In this document: positions 18,820 through 31,019 of the stretch, one piece after another | How the letters are laid out: each line of letters opens with the position of its first letter | Numbering within the stretch: the first letter of the stretch is position 1 | Assembly (NCBI GenBank): GCA_027924585.1 | Contig: BSBM01000299.1 | Location: 27,938,501 to 28,002,500, forward strand | Source: Larix kaempferi | Lineage: Eukaryota > Streptophyta > Pinopsida > Pinales > Pinaceae | Direction of reading: 5' to 3' | DNA: 64,000 nucleotides | Made by a program: the position numbers and the translations under genes | Notes under the pieces: generated by a model | Told to the model about the DNA's origin: nothing | Seen by the model: only the letters and a program-made list of their open reading frames with translations | Database searches by the model: none

Positions 18820-21528
18820 TTGTTGCTATGATCTAGCACCTTCTATTGCTTTCAAAACAATATTTTATCATTTGGGAATTGTTTATTTCTTTTATATTTG
18901 CTTTCTATCTGGTAGCCATTAGGCTTCTCTTCAGATCTAGGCATATTTCTACATTTTTTATTTCTAACCCTAACCTTGTTGTGTAGATTTTTGCAGAAAT
19001 TTTTCAAGGGTTTCTTGATTTTTTTTGTAGATCTATATGATATTTGGATTCTCCTCAAGGAGATCCATCTTTCGGTTGTCAAAACGGCAATTTTCATCCA
19101 AGTTTGGTAGATTTGTGCAGGTTTCCGTGTTTGGGAGATTCAACACTATTTTTCGGCCTTAAACTCGACACTTGTGACTTTTCTTCGCATGAACCTGCGG
19201 TTAAATGCAACTATTCATACTCGGAACCCACGAATACTCTACAGAATCGTGGCATCCAAGTACGCAAACCCATGTATGCTCTACCATACTCGCAACTGTT
19301 CCACTTCCGAACTTGCGTTTACTGCAGATTATTCGTGACCCTTCATGTGTTGAGCTCGCGATTGCTTCAGCAAAATTGTGAGCTTATAGTACAGAGACCT
19401 ACCCTTTACACCACAAACCATTGGCCGGACAGAAACCGTGAGTATTAGTTTTGGAACTGGAGAAGTTGTTCTGCATCCACCTACGCAAACATAACAGAAG
19501 TATGGGTACTCAATCAAAAGGGATGTGAGTAAAAGTTTCTACTTTCCTTTACTGTTTTTCTAACTGTGTGTTTTGCAGATTCAGATCAGTACGGTAAAGT
19601 ATTTAAGTTTTCTGTTATTCATCTTTTTCATTTAGGTTTTGCTTCTGTCATGTTTATTAAGAGATTATTTCTTGTTCTTGGTATATATTTGTCTCACATT
19701 TCTATATGGAAACATTGGCATCTTTAAAGGTCTTGGATCTCTAGTATTTTGTCATGATGATAGCTATAAACCATCTAATGCTTAATATTTTTTTAACAAG
19801 ATACTTAATAACTAATTTGTTCTTTTTTGTTTAATCATGTTGATTTCTAATCATGTCATGTTTATAAAATCAATTTTTATAAGAACAATCTCATATTTGT
19901 TATCTTTTTATCATTATTTGCTTTACTTATATGTTATTACTGACCTATGTGTAAAAGCGATTTCATTGTTTTATAAGTAATATCTTTATGATCATGATCT
20001 TGCTAAATAAATTCTTGAGTAAAGTCATTTTCTTGAATCTATGTGATATCATATTTTTTGGCTTGTCATAAGTTCTTTAATTGGGATATAGTTTCTTTCT
20101 CATGTATTGTAGATATTGTATCTAGTTCATGTGTTATTTGTCTCTAACATTCCAATACGGAAGCATTGACATGTGTTGTTTGTATCTAACATTCCTATAT
20201 GGAAGCATTGACATTTCTAGGGCATTTTATCTTTTGCATATTTGCATAGTGTTAACAAGAAGTGAACCTACGATTAAGATCATTAGTGACTTGTCATTTC
20301 ATAATTCTTTATATGTGATATTTTGAGTTGATCATACTTTGTTATATGTTGATCATATTAAACATTTTGATTTATATTTATCATGTCATGTTTATTTCAA
20401 TGAGCTTTTACTCAATATTTATATGGCTTTGAGCAATCTTATAATCTTGAACTATTTGTCATGAGCACCTTGTTCTTGTTGTAGTGAGATTTCTATTCTT
20501 ATGATTGCATAGGTTATCTTGTTCCTACTTGTCTCTAACATTCCTATATGGAAGCATTGACATTTTCATGGCATTCATCTCTTGCATATTAACATCATAC
20601 TAATAAGAAATGTACCTATGCTTCAAATTAGTTGCTTGATGACTAAATTTTCATATATTTAAGTGAAATCTTGGGCTCACTATTTATATGTTGTGACTCA
20701 CACTTAATGTGTAAAAGTAACTTCATGAGAAAGTTAATCTTTTATTTGATCATATTATGTTGCCCTTTTTATATGATGTTTGCTAACCTTTGGTGTATAA
20801 CCATTTTCATTTATGGATGAGCACCTTTATTTTATGATATTTATATGCTTTAATCTTAAAAGTTCTTGTGTAGATAAGTTCTCTGTTTAGGATTTCACCT
20901 TATTCCAAAAATCGTGAAGCACCATCTTCTACTGTCGAAGTCATGATGTTCATCTATATGATATAATTTTCGATGTATAGACCATTGGGGTCTTGTTCCT
21001 TCGATGTTTGAATTCTTCTACAGATATTTATACTGCACCTTGATTGGAAGAATGTCTGCTATCCGCATGTGTATTGGCCATCTGGGTATTTTGTACACTG
21101 TTGTGGTGTTCTTAGCCACATGTTCTCATGTATCAGGCTTCAGAAGGTATTTGTACACTGGTGTGGATGTTATATCAGAGTTTTCAACTATCAATTATGG
21201 TTGTGATGATTCTTGTGGTGATCTAGGCATATTGTGGATCTAGTAGCCACGACGACTTCTCTTTAGATATGGGCACCTTGTTGTTGTATTGCATCACATG
21301 TTCTTGACATCTGTTGGATCTAGTAGCCATAAAGGCTTCTCTTTAGATCTGGGCATCTTGTTGGTATTTCATCATACAACCTAGTTCGTGTGCACTTTCA
21401 TGATTCAGTGAGAAGTGGTTGTTCTTCATCGAATTCCATTTTGCAACTTTGGTTCTTTTAGAAGTTATCATTAAGGGGGAGCGGTAATGACTCCTTCCGA
21501 CCTTGGTTAGTGGGATTTTCTCCCAGCC
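18820..21528 (+). other. Interior of LARD A copy 1
   Basis: No retroelement protein is detectable. The longest open frame is 19044-19448 (134 codons, begins MDSPQGDPSF); the other copy has a related 162-codon frame at 62002-62490. It has no motif I know. A motif like CTAACATTCCTATATGGAAG plus CATTGACAT recurs near 19697, 20142, 20187 and 20532. An 80-bp unit (GGATCTAGTAGCC) is duplicated at 21236 and 21316, and echoes the stretch at about 18910 just after the primer site. Confidence 0.75.
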
Positions 21529-21543
21529 ATTATTAAGAGGGGT
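21529..21543 (+). other. Polypurine tract of LARD A
   Basis: ATTATTAAGAGGGGT directly precedes the 3' LTR; AAGAGGGG is the purine core. Confidence 0.75.
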
Positions 21544-22053
21544 TGTTGGAATATTTTATATTCCTTGGAAGGTAATAATGTCTTTGTATTATGTCGGAAG
21601 ATATCCACAATCTTCTGTAAAAGAGTAATACATTATATCCCATATTCATTATGGTAAAATATACTCTTGTTATTAATTATTATATAAAGAGATGTTATTA
21701 TGGAGAATTATATCATCCCACATGTAATATGTGAGAGAAATTCCTCCTTATCTCTTGGTATATAATAGAGTCAAGGGAGACTATCACTTGTATCCATTCA
21801 TCCAGTGTGGATCATATATTGATGGTCTTGGCTATATTGTATTTGGGGTTATTGGAATTGCTCTCTTGTAAGCTTGAGGGAGATATTCTGGAGATAATAG
21901 AAGACTACCTTCCCATGGATGTAGCCCAATTGGGTGAACCACGTATATATGCTGTACTCTTTTCTCTTGTTCTCTTTTTGTTCTTATATACTGTGATATG
22001 TTATTGTTTGTATAGATATGTAAGGTAGTTTAGTTAGATCCATATCTCTGACT
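21544..22053 (+). repeat. 3' LTR of LARD A copy 1
   Basis: About 510 bp, TGTTGGAATATT to ATCTCTGACT. The final base is T where the other LTRs have A, so the terminal CA is lost. Confidence 0.88.
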
Positions 22054-22139
22054 AGAAAAGTATCAAATAAGATAGTTTCATTAATAACAATCAAATACCA
22101 TTCAAATAATACTCCAAATTTGGCACTGGCTTCTCAAGA

Positions 22140-23100
22140 GAAAGTTTCAGAGATCAAAATTGACTTGCAGTAGATCCCAGTCCTAGATAAAATTCATTTA
22201 CATAAGCAGATTGGAGAAGTGATTTATACTGACTTGTTAAAGGCCACTAGAAAACCAATTGAAGCAAGAGAAAATTGAAAATAAAGCTTACCAACAACAA
22301 ATAAAGAAGCTTCAGACTGATCTTGTGGAAATGGATAGTGAACCAAATAAAGGACAAGCCACAAAGAAGATTTTAGCTGAGAAAGGAAGTACAATTCAAT
22401 TGATAAAGAAGAAATTAAAAATTCCAACTACTCACTTAATTCAAGCATCTGAAATAATAGATTTGGAATAGGAAACGGATGCTTTATCCCAGCAATTGAA
22501 TGATAGTAATGAAAAGATGCTAAAATTTGCAAAACAACAAGGTAAATGGGAGAAGGAAATCACTTATCTCATAGCTTACATTGATGTTTTGAATGAAAAT
22601 CATATAGGTTTGGAGAAATAGAATGAGAAAAAACAATCTGAAATAAAAAACAATCACCATGTTGAGAGTGTCCAAGTAAAGGCTAATCAAATGCTACAAC
22701 AGGTTAAGTCTTTTAAAGGCTTATTTAAAGAGTTATTTCAGAAAGAACTCCCTTCTTTTTGGGACGAAGAAAATAAATTGATCCCTTGGCCTGATTATCA
22801 AGCTTTATTAGTTCAAGCTCGAGTGGATCATAATAAATTTGAAGATATGATCCAACCTTTAATAGGGAAGGAAATAATTGATAAGCTTGTAGTGGAATTT
22901 GAAATTTTAAATAAATTTAAAACGATAGGTGCCAAATTGTCTCCCACATCTTTTGTAGACCATGTAGAATTAAGAGTTTTGGTTAAATAGATGATTAATT
23001 ATGAAGTCCCCTATGTGGAACAATGGAAGAAAGTTGAAATGTTTGGGAGGATGAAGTACAAATTACACCAATGAAGACACTTATCATTGATACTCAAGCA
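22140..23100 (+). pseudogene. Decayed coiled-coil protein gene, longest copy
   Basis: From 22259 to 22990 one frame reads through with only TAG stops (after QASEIIDLE, after HIGLEK, after LRVLVK), each where Gln (CAG) is plausible. The peptide is rich in K, E, Q, N and heptad-like (KAYQQQIKKLQTDLVEMDSE; SQQLNDSNEKMLKFAKQQGKWEKEI), then becomes more globular (KSFKGLFKELFQKELPSFWDEE; WPDYQALLVQARVDHNKFEDM). Upstream, DKIHLHKQIGEVIYTDLLKATRKP lies one frame off. I do not recognise the family. Because it occurs three times here, linked to LARD A twice, it is more likely part of a repeat than a host gene. The N-terminus is not defined. Confidence 0.6.
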
Positions 23101-23530
23101 AAGGTTATGCCAAATCCCACTTCAATGTGGCATCAAATTGTCTTTCAACATTTTGAGGATTATGAAGACTTAGTTTTGTGACAGATGTAATAAGAAGTTA
23201 TAAAATTCCTATTTCCAAGCAAATAGTCAAGAAGTCAGTTAGAATTAGCTCTCTAATTGGGGTTGGAACCCATGAGAGTGAGACCTGTTTAACTGAGCAA
23301 TTTCAAGAGTAATAAAAAAATTGCGGAGTTAAGAAAATACTTTTCTGAGTAGAAATTCTCCTCTGCTATTTTGCGGTCTATATTTCCTTTCCTTATGTGA
23401 ATGTTATTCGCATTATCTATTTCCATTGTGTTGTCTTCTCATGCTTGAATGAGATTCTGTTGAGTCAGAATTCATATTGATATGCTCTGGTTCATAGGAT
23501 TCAAGTATTCACAAAAACCATATTCTAAAG
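23101..23530. other. Unassigned stretch
   Basis: No gene recognised. It separates the coiled-coil remnant from the minisatellite that hosts the CACTA element. Confidence 0.4.
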
Positions 23531-23600
23531 TCAATATTGGATTCATAGAAGAACAAATACAACAAAATAAGTTAATATTGGATTCATAAAAGAACACATA
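23531..23600. repeat. 41-bp host minisatellite, units 1 and 2 (2 is split)
   Basis: Units start at 23531 (TCAATATTGGATTCATAGAA) and 23572 (TTAATATTGGATTCATAAAA). The second stops at AGAACACATA where the CACTA element begins, resumes at 55537, and a third unit starts at 55549. Removing the element and one ATA restores the 41-bp spacing exactly. Confidence 0.9.
23598..23600. repeat. Target-site duplication ATA, left copy
   Basis: ATA next to CACTACAACA; the same three bases follow the right TIR (55534-55536). Three-base duplications are standard for CACTA transposons. Confidence 0.85.
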
Positions 23601-23628
23601 CACTACAACAAATCCTAGAATTAGCGTC
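23601..23628 (+). repeat. CACTA left terminal inverted repeat
   Basis: 28 bp, CACTACAACA...AATTAGCGTC, one mismatch (A/G at position 17) with the right TIR. CACTACAA is the classic plant CACTA terminus. Confidence 0.92.
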
Positions 23629-24420
23629 CCATTTCGCATCCATTTTTAGTGAATTTGTTTTTTCATTGAGTGGTCAAAGTAGATGCTAAATGGGATGCGT
23701 CATGGACAAAATTTAAAGAGTCTAAAATAACGTCTTTTCTTGCTTCCTAGATAGCATCCTTTCTGATGTCTAAAATAGCACCCTTTTTTTGCTTCTAGAA
23801 TAGCATCCAATTTTGCTTCCTAAATGACGTCGAGGTTTTCTTCCTAAATAACATCATATTTTTCTTCCTATAGATCATCATCTTCTACTTCCTAAATGGC
23901 GTCCCCATAAGCGCCCTATTTGCATCCTTAAAGTGTCGTGTTAGCATTTATGTTTGCATCTACATTTGCGCCATATTTGCATCCAAATTAGAATCCAATT
24001 TTGCATCCATGTGTGCTACCACTTTAGCATCCCATTTTGCACCATGTTTTACTCCCAATATGCCCCAATTTTCGCTTCTAATTTTGCACCAATTTTTTAC
24101 TTCATTTTTTGCATCGTGTTTTTCTACCAAGATGGAGCCAAATTTTTCTTGTATTGTTGCACCATATTTTGCTTCCTATGTAGTGCCATGTTTTGCATCC
24201 AAAGTAACATCTTATTTTTCTACCATATCAATGCCATGTTTGGCTTCCTCATTAGCGCCAAGTGTTGGGCCTCTTTTTAACTCCTAGTTTTGCATCTCTA
24301 TTGATGTCAACATTAGCACCATGTTTTGCTACCACTTTAACTCCCAATTTATCATCCACTTTTACTCCCACACTATCGCCACATTTTGCTTCCCGTTTAG
24401 AAACTAATATAAATTATCCC
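23629..24420 (+). repeat. CACTA left subterminal repeat region
   Basis: Dozens of short degenerate units built around AGCATCC, GCGTCC, TTTGCATCC and GCACCATGTTTTGC with spacers of about 10-25 bases. In CACTA elements such regions bind the accessory transposition protein. The open frames at 23954-24287 only read this repeat. Confidence 0.8.
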
Positions 24421-24456
24421 AACAAACATTTTTTTACAAATACATTGCAATATGAT

Positions 24457-24528
24457 TAGGGCATGGAGGAATCGAACCGCCAACCTCCTCCTTGTAAGGT
24501 AGGTGCTCTTCCATTGAGCTAGCACCCT
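24457..24528 (-). tRNA. tRNA-Val(UAC)-like gene of bacterial/organellar type, possibly a pseudogene
   Basis: On the minus strand 72 bases fold as a cloverleaf: acceptor AGGGTGC with ATGCCCT (weak inner pairs), D-arm GCTC/GAGC, anticodon stem CCTAC/GGAGG with one mismatch, loop CTTACAA (anticodon UAC), T-arm GGCGG-TTCGATT-CCTCC with one mismatch. The stretch GAGCACCTACCTTACAAGGA closely resembles bacterial tRNA-Val(UAC) from memory, unlike eukaryotic cytosolic tRNA-Val. That suggests organelle-derived DNA. No CCA is encoded. Mismatches in three stems make it more likely a relic than active. It lies just inside the CACTA left subterminal region. Confidence 0.6.
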
Positions 24529-24539
24529 TTAAGAATTGG

Positions 24540-27500
24540 GAAGAGGAGCAATATGAACACCTAGATTGCATGATTCGTAATTCTAATAAAAGAAAATATA
24601 CATTGGTTGTAATCTATTAGATTGAATATCATATTGGTGTTTTTTGTGCAAAAGGGTTCTCCTTAAAAATATTGGTATGTTGTTGTATGATTTCATTTGT
24701 ATTCAGTTTTTTTATTGATTAATAAGGAAATAATATATGGTTGATAATATTCAAGATACCTATTATTTGGTTTTAACTGAAATTTGATATTAGAGCCATT
24801 AGGAGATTTCAACTCATCTGAAATATTTAGATCGATTGGTATCATAGAAATATATTTATGAATCTATGGACATGCAATAAGGAATCCATGGGAAAATATC
24901 ATAATAGAGTGATACTTTAGGAACTATAGGAGATGAATAAACAAATCTATGAGGACAATGAACAACTAGAAAATACTTTCTAGTAATTGGACGAGAAGAA
25001 TGAAGAGTTACATAAAACTTTGTAAATTAAGCCATGTGAAGCTTCTTAAGGAGAAAATGTCTAGGTTGTGGAAAATATAGTGTAATAGTTGGCTTGTAAG
25101 AAAGCCATATTGATGAGTCTTTAAATGGAGGTGGAAAATATTAAGAAAGAAAGGAGCCTTGTTTTGACTCAAGATCAAGGATCAAATTTGAATGGATGGT
25201 CTTGATTTCATATAGAAGGTTATATATTCATGCTCCCCTTCGACGAAGGGCTTCTAAAAAAATCACATTTCAATTGATAATAATAAATTAATTGTACACT
25301 TCATAAAAAAATGTGTTGAAAAATATTGTATTTGAATAAAATTTATGACATGAAAAAAATCAACCGCACATGATTATTACATCTACAATCAACATAAAGC
25401 CAAAAATATTATTTAACAAAGTGAGATTTGAGACTGTACATCTACCCAAAAAATTTCAAAATTCATTAAGATTGATGGGATCTATATGATGATGAGATTT
25501 TAGCACTACTAGCTTTCAACCACTTCCCAAAACTCTACACTCCTCAATTAAAAAATTCTAGTATTTCATGGAACTAAAGCCAAATGTTTCACCTTCAATC
25601 ATCCAATGACTCGGACTTATTCCAATTTGAATTTCAAGATATAGCATTGGTAAATGAGAGAATACACATTTTGTCTTATTGAAAAAATTAAAGCATTGAA
25701 GAAGCTCAAGTTATACCAACATCTTTCCCTTTATTATTACCGACACTACTGGTCAACTAAATCATTTTTAGCCTTTTGTTGATCGTTTTATTCTTACCGA
25801 CACTACTTGTCAATTAAATCATTTTTAGCCCTTTTTTTATCGCTTCCTCTTGAGAGTTTTGCTGGTTAATGGAAATGAGAAATGACCAACATTCTAATGA
25901 GGCTCTCCGCAGTAGCAAGATGAGTTTCAACCTTGCTATAAGAAAGAGATCAATCAATTTCCATGAATTCCCTATTGATCATATTAGCTATTTTAAAAAT
26001 GCGTTAATTGATTCTTAGAGATGTTGAAATGTAACAAAGAAGTGCAACATGATTTTGTTAGTGAAAATGCATATGATCTTTGGAGGTGATAAAAAAGCAA
26101 AGGAGAAAATTGCATATGCAACCCAACACTCCAGATGAAGCTCCTCTGAAGTGTGTTGACAATAAGGAATGAGAAAGGAGGCTACCTACTACTTTTATAA
26201 GGCTGGAAATAAGCTTTACAATTAAAAAATGATAAACAACCTTGATAACTTTCCATTCCACTAAGTTCAAACTCTAAGAAGCAAACCATTAAGTTCAAAG
26301 ACTCTCTCCCTTGAACTTAGCAATTTGATAACTTTTTGGAAAAAATATATGTTTTTAAAGACTCTCGCCCTTGAACTTAGCAAATTGATAGCTTTTTGGA
26401 AAAAATATATGTTTTTAATCTTTCCATTGGGTTGTTTTAGCCAAATTTCACCTAATTACATAAAAGAGTCCATCATTCAGTTCACAGGTTTGATAGACTC
26501 CCAACTTAGTGATTTACCCTCCATGAGGTAAATTATTGATAGGACAACTAGTAAGCTTTCCAACTTAGCTATTTCATGTTCTCACTAGAAAAACACTACC
26601 GAGATAAGATCAAAAGGTCCCTGATTATTTGCAACTTTATTCATCATCTTCTTGCAGTAAATTATACCATTAAATAATTCAAACATTGAATTTGAATGGC
26701 TATTTGGAAATTTGAAGCTACACAGTTATACAACTTTAGGATGGGCATATTCCTCCTTCAAAGGACTTGGCCTAAAACAAATCAAAGGAATCAAATTCCC
26801 GATTTTAACTCAAACAAACATAATTACCCAGAAGTGAATGCTATGCCCCGTAGAACCCTTTCCTTTCACATGACAGTTGGTTAAAATGGAATTTGAATGA
26901 GAATGATCACTACTTTTCCAACGATCCTAGATGGGAACTATTCTCTTCCCAAGAATTTGGTCCACGATTACAAACACTCAATTATTCAGATCGTGACTTC
27001 GTAAGTTCTCCAACACAATGGCAAACATAGTTTGTAAGCATAAAAGAATTCATCCAAAACAGAGTTGGCAACATCGTGATTCCTAACATATGATTGTAGG
27101 TAAGCACTCTCAAATAATCTGAATGGCTTATGATACATAGTCTATTATTTTAATAAAACCTTCTCACCCTGGATGCTTACCATCAACAACATTAAATTGA
27201 AAAAATACAGTTGAAGCATACCTTAATTGAACACTCTCCAATCTAGATGATCTAGGGTTGGGAAGGATCATTCCTTGCATAGTTTTGATTGTCCAAAGGA
27301 AAAAATACTACACACAAAAGCTGTCCAAATCCACAGCTGATCCCCTCATAGTAGATATTTTAAAGCCTTTTACTAAACTACTTATTTTTGAGTGAATTTC
27401 AATAGACAGGGACAAATGTAAAGATGGGAAAAATTCAACTGATGAGGTAGAAAGTTTGAGGAATGTCGAAGTTCATAATTTTTTAAGACGGCTCATTGTA

Positions 27501-28317
27501 AAAATCCTATAATCAAATATCTAAATTTATCATTTTATATTAGAAAATGCATTGTTATTTTAGTTCAAGCACTAATAGTAAGAATTCAACTGTGACCTTT
27601 CCTTTACACCATTGAAATGTCCATCCTTTGATGGTAAGGAGTAAGTCTAAATGATTTGAATTGCTAATGACGTATAATGTTTTTTTTCTTTAGATATTTC
27701 CTCCAAACTGCCCGTGTTCACCATGTATTCTTTTATAATTTAATGAGCAATGTAAAAAATTGCAAAGTTACAAATACAATTAAAGTGAACCTTAATTGAA
27801 CACCCTCCAACCCAGATGACAACTATAGAGTTGCAAAGGATCAATGCTTGCATCATTTTGATTGCCCGAAGGAAAACATACCACACAAAAACCTACTGAA
27901 TTCCATGACTGATCCTTCTCATAGTTATTAAAAGACCAGAAGTGCACGTAGCCTGTAAATTCAAAAAAGACCAGTGATAGAAAATATAATAAACAGTCTG
28001 TGAACCTCAGGTCTAAACAGTGGAAACCAAACATAAAAAAATAATGTTTATAGTAAATAAAAAGCACTAATGTTAAAAAAATGGACTGAGACAAATAATA
28101 TATCTGGAGAAACTCCTGCATCAATATATTTCTTCCTTACTTATAGAGAACACAAATATTGCAAGATATATCTGAGACTTGGACTTGTAGATACTTGAAC
28201 TCCAATCCCTCTCATGATTTAGTGCTGCAATGCTTTCATGGAAGATTAAGAGAATTGAGCACTTTTAGAAGAGACCATCCATGGGATTGCTTGAAAAAAC
28301 AAAATGAAGAATCCACA
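24540..28317. other. CACTA interior, left part, unassigned
   Basis: AT-rich with no recognisable gene. It holds a 57-bp tandem duplication (ACCGACACTACT at 25739 and 25796) and a 60-bp one at 26301. Near 24785 TGATATTAGAGCC resembles a decayed Met primer site, but no LTR can be delimited. The frame at 28159-28318 (begins MQDISETWTC) is cut by LARD B and has no known motif. Confidence 0.45.
26301..26420. repeat. 60-bp tandem duplication
   Basis: Two copies (ACTCTCTCCCTTGAACTTAG at 26301, ACTCTCGCCCTTGAACTTAG at 26361) with few differences. Confidence 0.85.
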
Positions 28318-28322
28318 TGCTA
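28318..28322. repeat. Target-site duplication TGCTA, left copy
   Basis: TGCTA precedes the left LTR of LARD B and recurs right after the right LTR (37881-37885). Confidence 0.93.
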
Positions 28323-29706
28323 TGTAAAGTCCCCTCCCACGGATCCAACTCTGGTAAGAGAACATGATGCCAATCTATGGGGATTTCACAAAAACTTAGC
28401 CCATTCATTAGATTCATAGCCATAAAATTAATGTGTGCAGATGCAAATCAAACATATATGCACAGCAGAATAAGAACATCACCCACACACATCTTTCATA
28501 TGCATACAACATATCAATAATAAACATCAAATTAAAACATTGTAGAAGTAAAATGCAAATAGAGAACATTTATCTTCATTGTGCAATTGTCCCAAACAAC
28601 TAGCTATGTCGCTGCAACGTTCCACCCAACTGTAGGCGAGTTGTGTTCATCAATTTTCTCAACACAACTGCCACCCCCGAGCTGGGCATGATTCTTACAA
28701 GGAAAGGCGACATTCAAGCTCATACACAACCAAAGCAATCATTCCTCGAAGCCAAGCCAACCCACAGATGGGTTTATTAGGCTAATTCTAAACCCTCTGC
28801 ATTTATGGATGCTTGCACTCAAGCTCAAGCCAAAGCAACAGATACCCATTACCCATACCCCAACATACTCTTTCTACACACAACAAAAACAGTCATTGGG
28901 AAGGGATACACATTCACAGCAAAGGTATTTTACAAAATAGGCTCCATGGGTTTTCCCCAAAATGTGGACACACCAAAAACGGATTGTGGATGGGGAAATC
29001 ATCCATAGGGAACCAACCCTATTTTCCATGGGTATTTTGGGCATCTAAATGGCCAAAATGGCCCCAATGAAACCCCAAATCAAGCTCCCATCTCCCAGCC
29101 ACTCAGCAACACAAAAACGCCCTCTTCCCAACTGAAAAACAAGGGAAACACAGGAAACAATGGAGGAAAAATGCCCTGGCAGCTCCAAAAATGTGAGAGA
29201 GGCAAAACTGGTTGATGGGTAATGGCTTGGGAGGAAAATTCATGGCTCTTTTCTTGCCAAGGAATCCAAACACATTTTTCCATGTAGGGTGGTTTCCCAT
29301 ACTCGAATTTTGGACAACCATACCTATCATTCTCTAAGGCATTAACTACCTCAACCAACTTTTGGGAGAAATGAATGATTGGGTACAAAAGTCAACATGG
29401 GTAGTTGAGTGTTTGATGGGTTATCTCATTGACACTTGGCTTGACTTGATTGGATCAAGGATTTGAATGTTTTCCCTCTCAATTCCTTATAAATTCATGC
29501 CCCCATCTCTTGTTGCATTGCATAGCTAGTTGTGGGTGTTTTATTAAAATGCATATTTACAATTCCAATGTGCCTGGCTAGCACGTAAACCATATGCATC
29601 AATAAATCCATGGCGGGGCCTTGGCATTGAACTCCTCACCATGATTTTATAGCAATATTACATCATTTAAATTTTAATGCAATGGGGTCAAAATTGGGAT
29701 TTTACA
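28323..29706 (-). repeat. 3' LTR of LARD B
   Basis: 1,384 bp, plus strand TGTAAAGTCCCC to GGGATTTTACA. The plus-strand reading frame seen in the other LTR (36816-37352) is broken here by stops and a frameshift. Confidence 0.92.
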
Positions 29707-29722
29707 ATCCCCTCCCCCTTGG
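29707..29722 (-). other. Polypurine tract of LARD B
   Basis: Minus strand CCAAGGGGGAGGGGAT directly before the 3' LTR; an unusually long G-rich tract. Confidence 0.85.
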
Positions 29723-31019
29723 AATAACATCGTCCTCGGTGTTCCAACAATTAGGAATATATACCCACTTTACACATGTCTCAAAATTCACAAAATGTGG
29801 TAGGTCTATCTTGTGTTCATCTCTCTATTTTGAAATTTCAGGATCAAGTCCTTTGGCTTCCTCAAGCTACTCCTGTTGGCTTTGATCTGCTAGCTCTACA
29901 GGTGGGCATTGCTCCACAACAATCCCTTCCTTTTATTCACCTTCTAGCTGATCTACAAGTATGGAGTTTTCATGGATGCCATCTTTCTTGTTGTCCTGAC
30001 AACTATTTGAGGAATATTTTCAACCAAAACAATAGCTTTTGGTATGTTTCCATGATCAATGCGCACAACTGGCTCTTCACTTTTCTCACTAGCAACACTT
30101 GGCTAGTAACAACTGCAACAAATGGCTTTCAATGTCTCACCTGTGAGACTCATCATGGCAATTCCTGTTAGGACAAGCATAACACAATATTAAAATTAGT
30201 CAATTATTTTCCCAATTGACATGGAACGTCCATGCTTTACTCATGTGACTTCCACACATTCTTGCTTTCCCAACATACACATGAACTCATTCATGTTCAT
30301 CCTTTCACAGGAAAAATAACTATTTCAGCATTCACAATTCATTTCAAGCAATTTAAGCACAATCTATTTTCAACCATGACATGCACTCAACAATATTTTG
30401 TTTTTAAGATGCATCAGTCAAAAAGGAAAGAGGAGAGTAAGAGTTTCCCCCTCTTAGTCTTGTTCCAACTCGCAGCCACACCATCACTTGTGGTTCTATG
30501 CTCCTTAGACTCTTTCACTTCAATGTGAATGCTTGACTTTCCATTCTTGGCTATGACACTTAGTGTCTAAGGCCTATTTAATGCTTTCAACTAGGGAACC
30601 CTTCCCCATTGTTGCTTACAGAACCTTTGGCTTCTAGGGCCCACACATGTCCACTAGCACCATCTTTCATTACTACTCATACTGAGCTCTCTTTAGGATG
30701 GTCACATGTCCACATGCATCCTCCACATGCTTTCATAGTCCTTTCCTCCAGCAATACCTATACTTAAACATTGAATCAATTCACATGTTTAGTTTACTTT
30801 CATAGGGTTTATCTCTAAATAAGAGTTTGATAAAATCATAACCAAATCATATACACATGTATATTCATAAGCAAGAAGCTGCAAGATAACCAAATACTTA
30901 TATATATTGGATGTCTTCACTTTATTCCACAGGATCCTGATTTGCTTTACAAGCCTTGGATTTCCCATGGATACAATAATGAATGTTGGGCCGGCACGCA
31001 GGCTACTCCACAACCATTT

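Larger units (their letters stand above)
18300..22053 (+). mobile_element. LARD A: non-coding LTR retrotransposon, copy 1
   Basis: Two LTRs of about 508 bp (18300-18807 and 21544-22053) flank a 2.7-kb interior with a perfect initiator-Met primer site and a purine tract, but no gag, protease, RT or integrase. Such elements are called large retrotransposon derivatives and move using proteins from other elements. The primer type and LTR length suggest a Ty1/copia helper (inference). The LTRs differ at several percent of positions by eye. No target duplication is visible: GATCT lies to the left and AGAAA to the right, and the right-hand host block differs from that expected, so the right flank has been rearranged. 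A second copy starts at 61263. Confidence 0.88.

Noticed and set aside
24785-24797. TGATATTAGAGCC as a primer-binding site of another LTR element
   Set aside because: Two mismatches to the Met site and no LTR could be delimited on its left.
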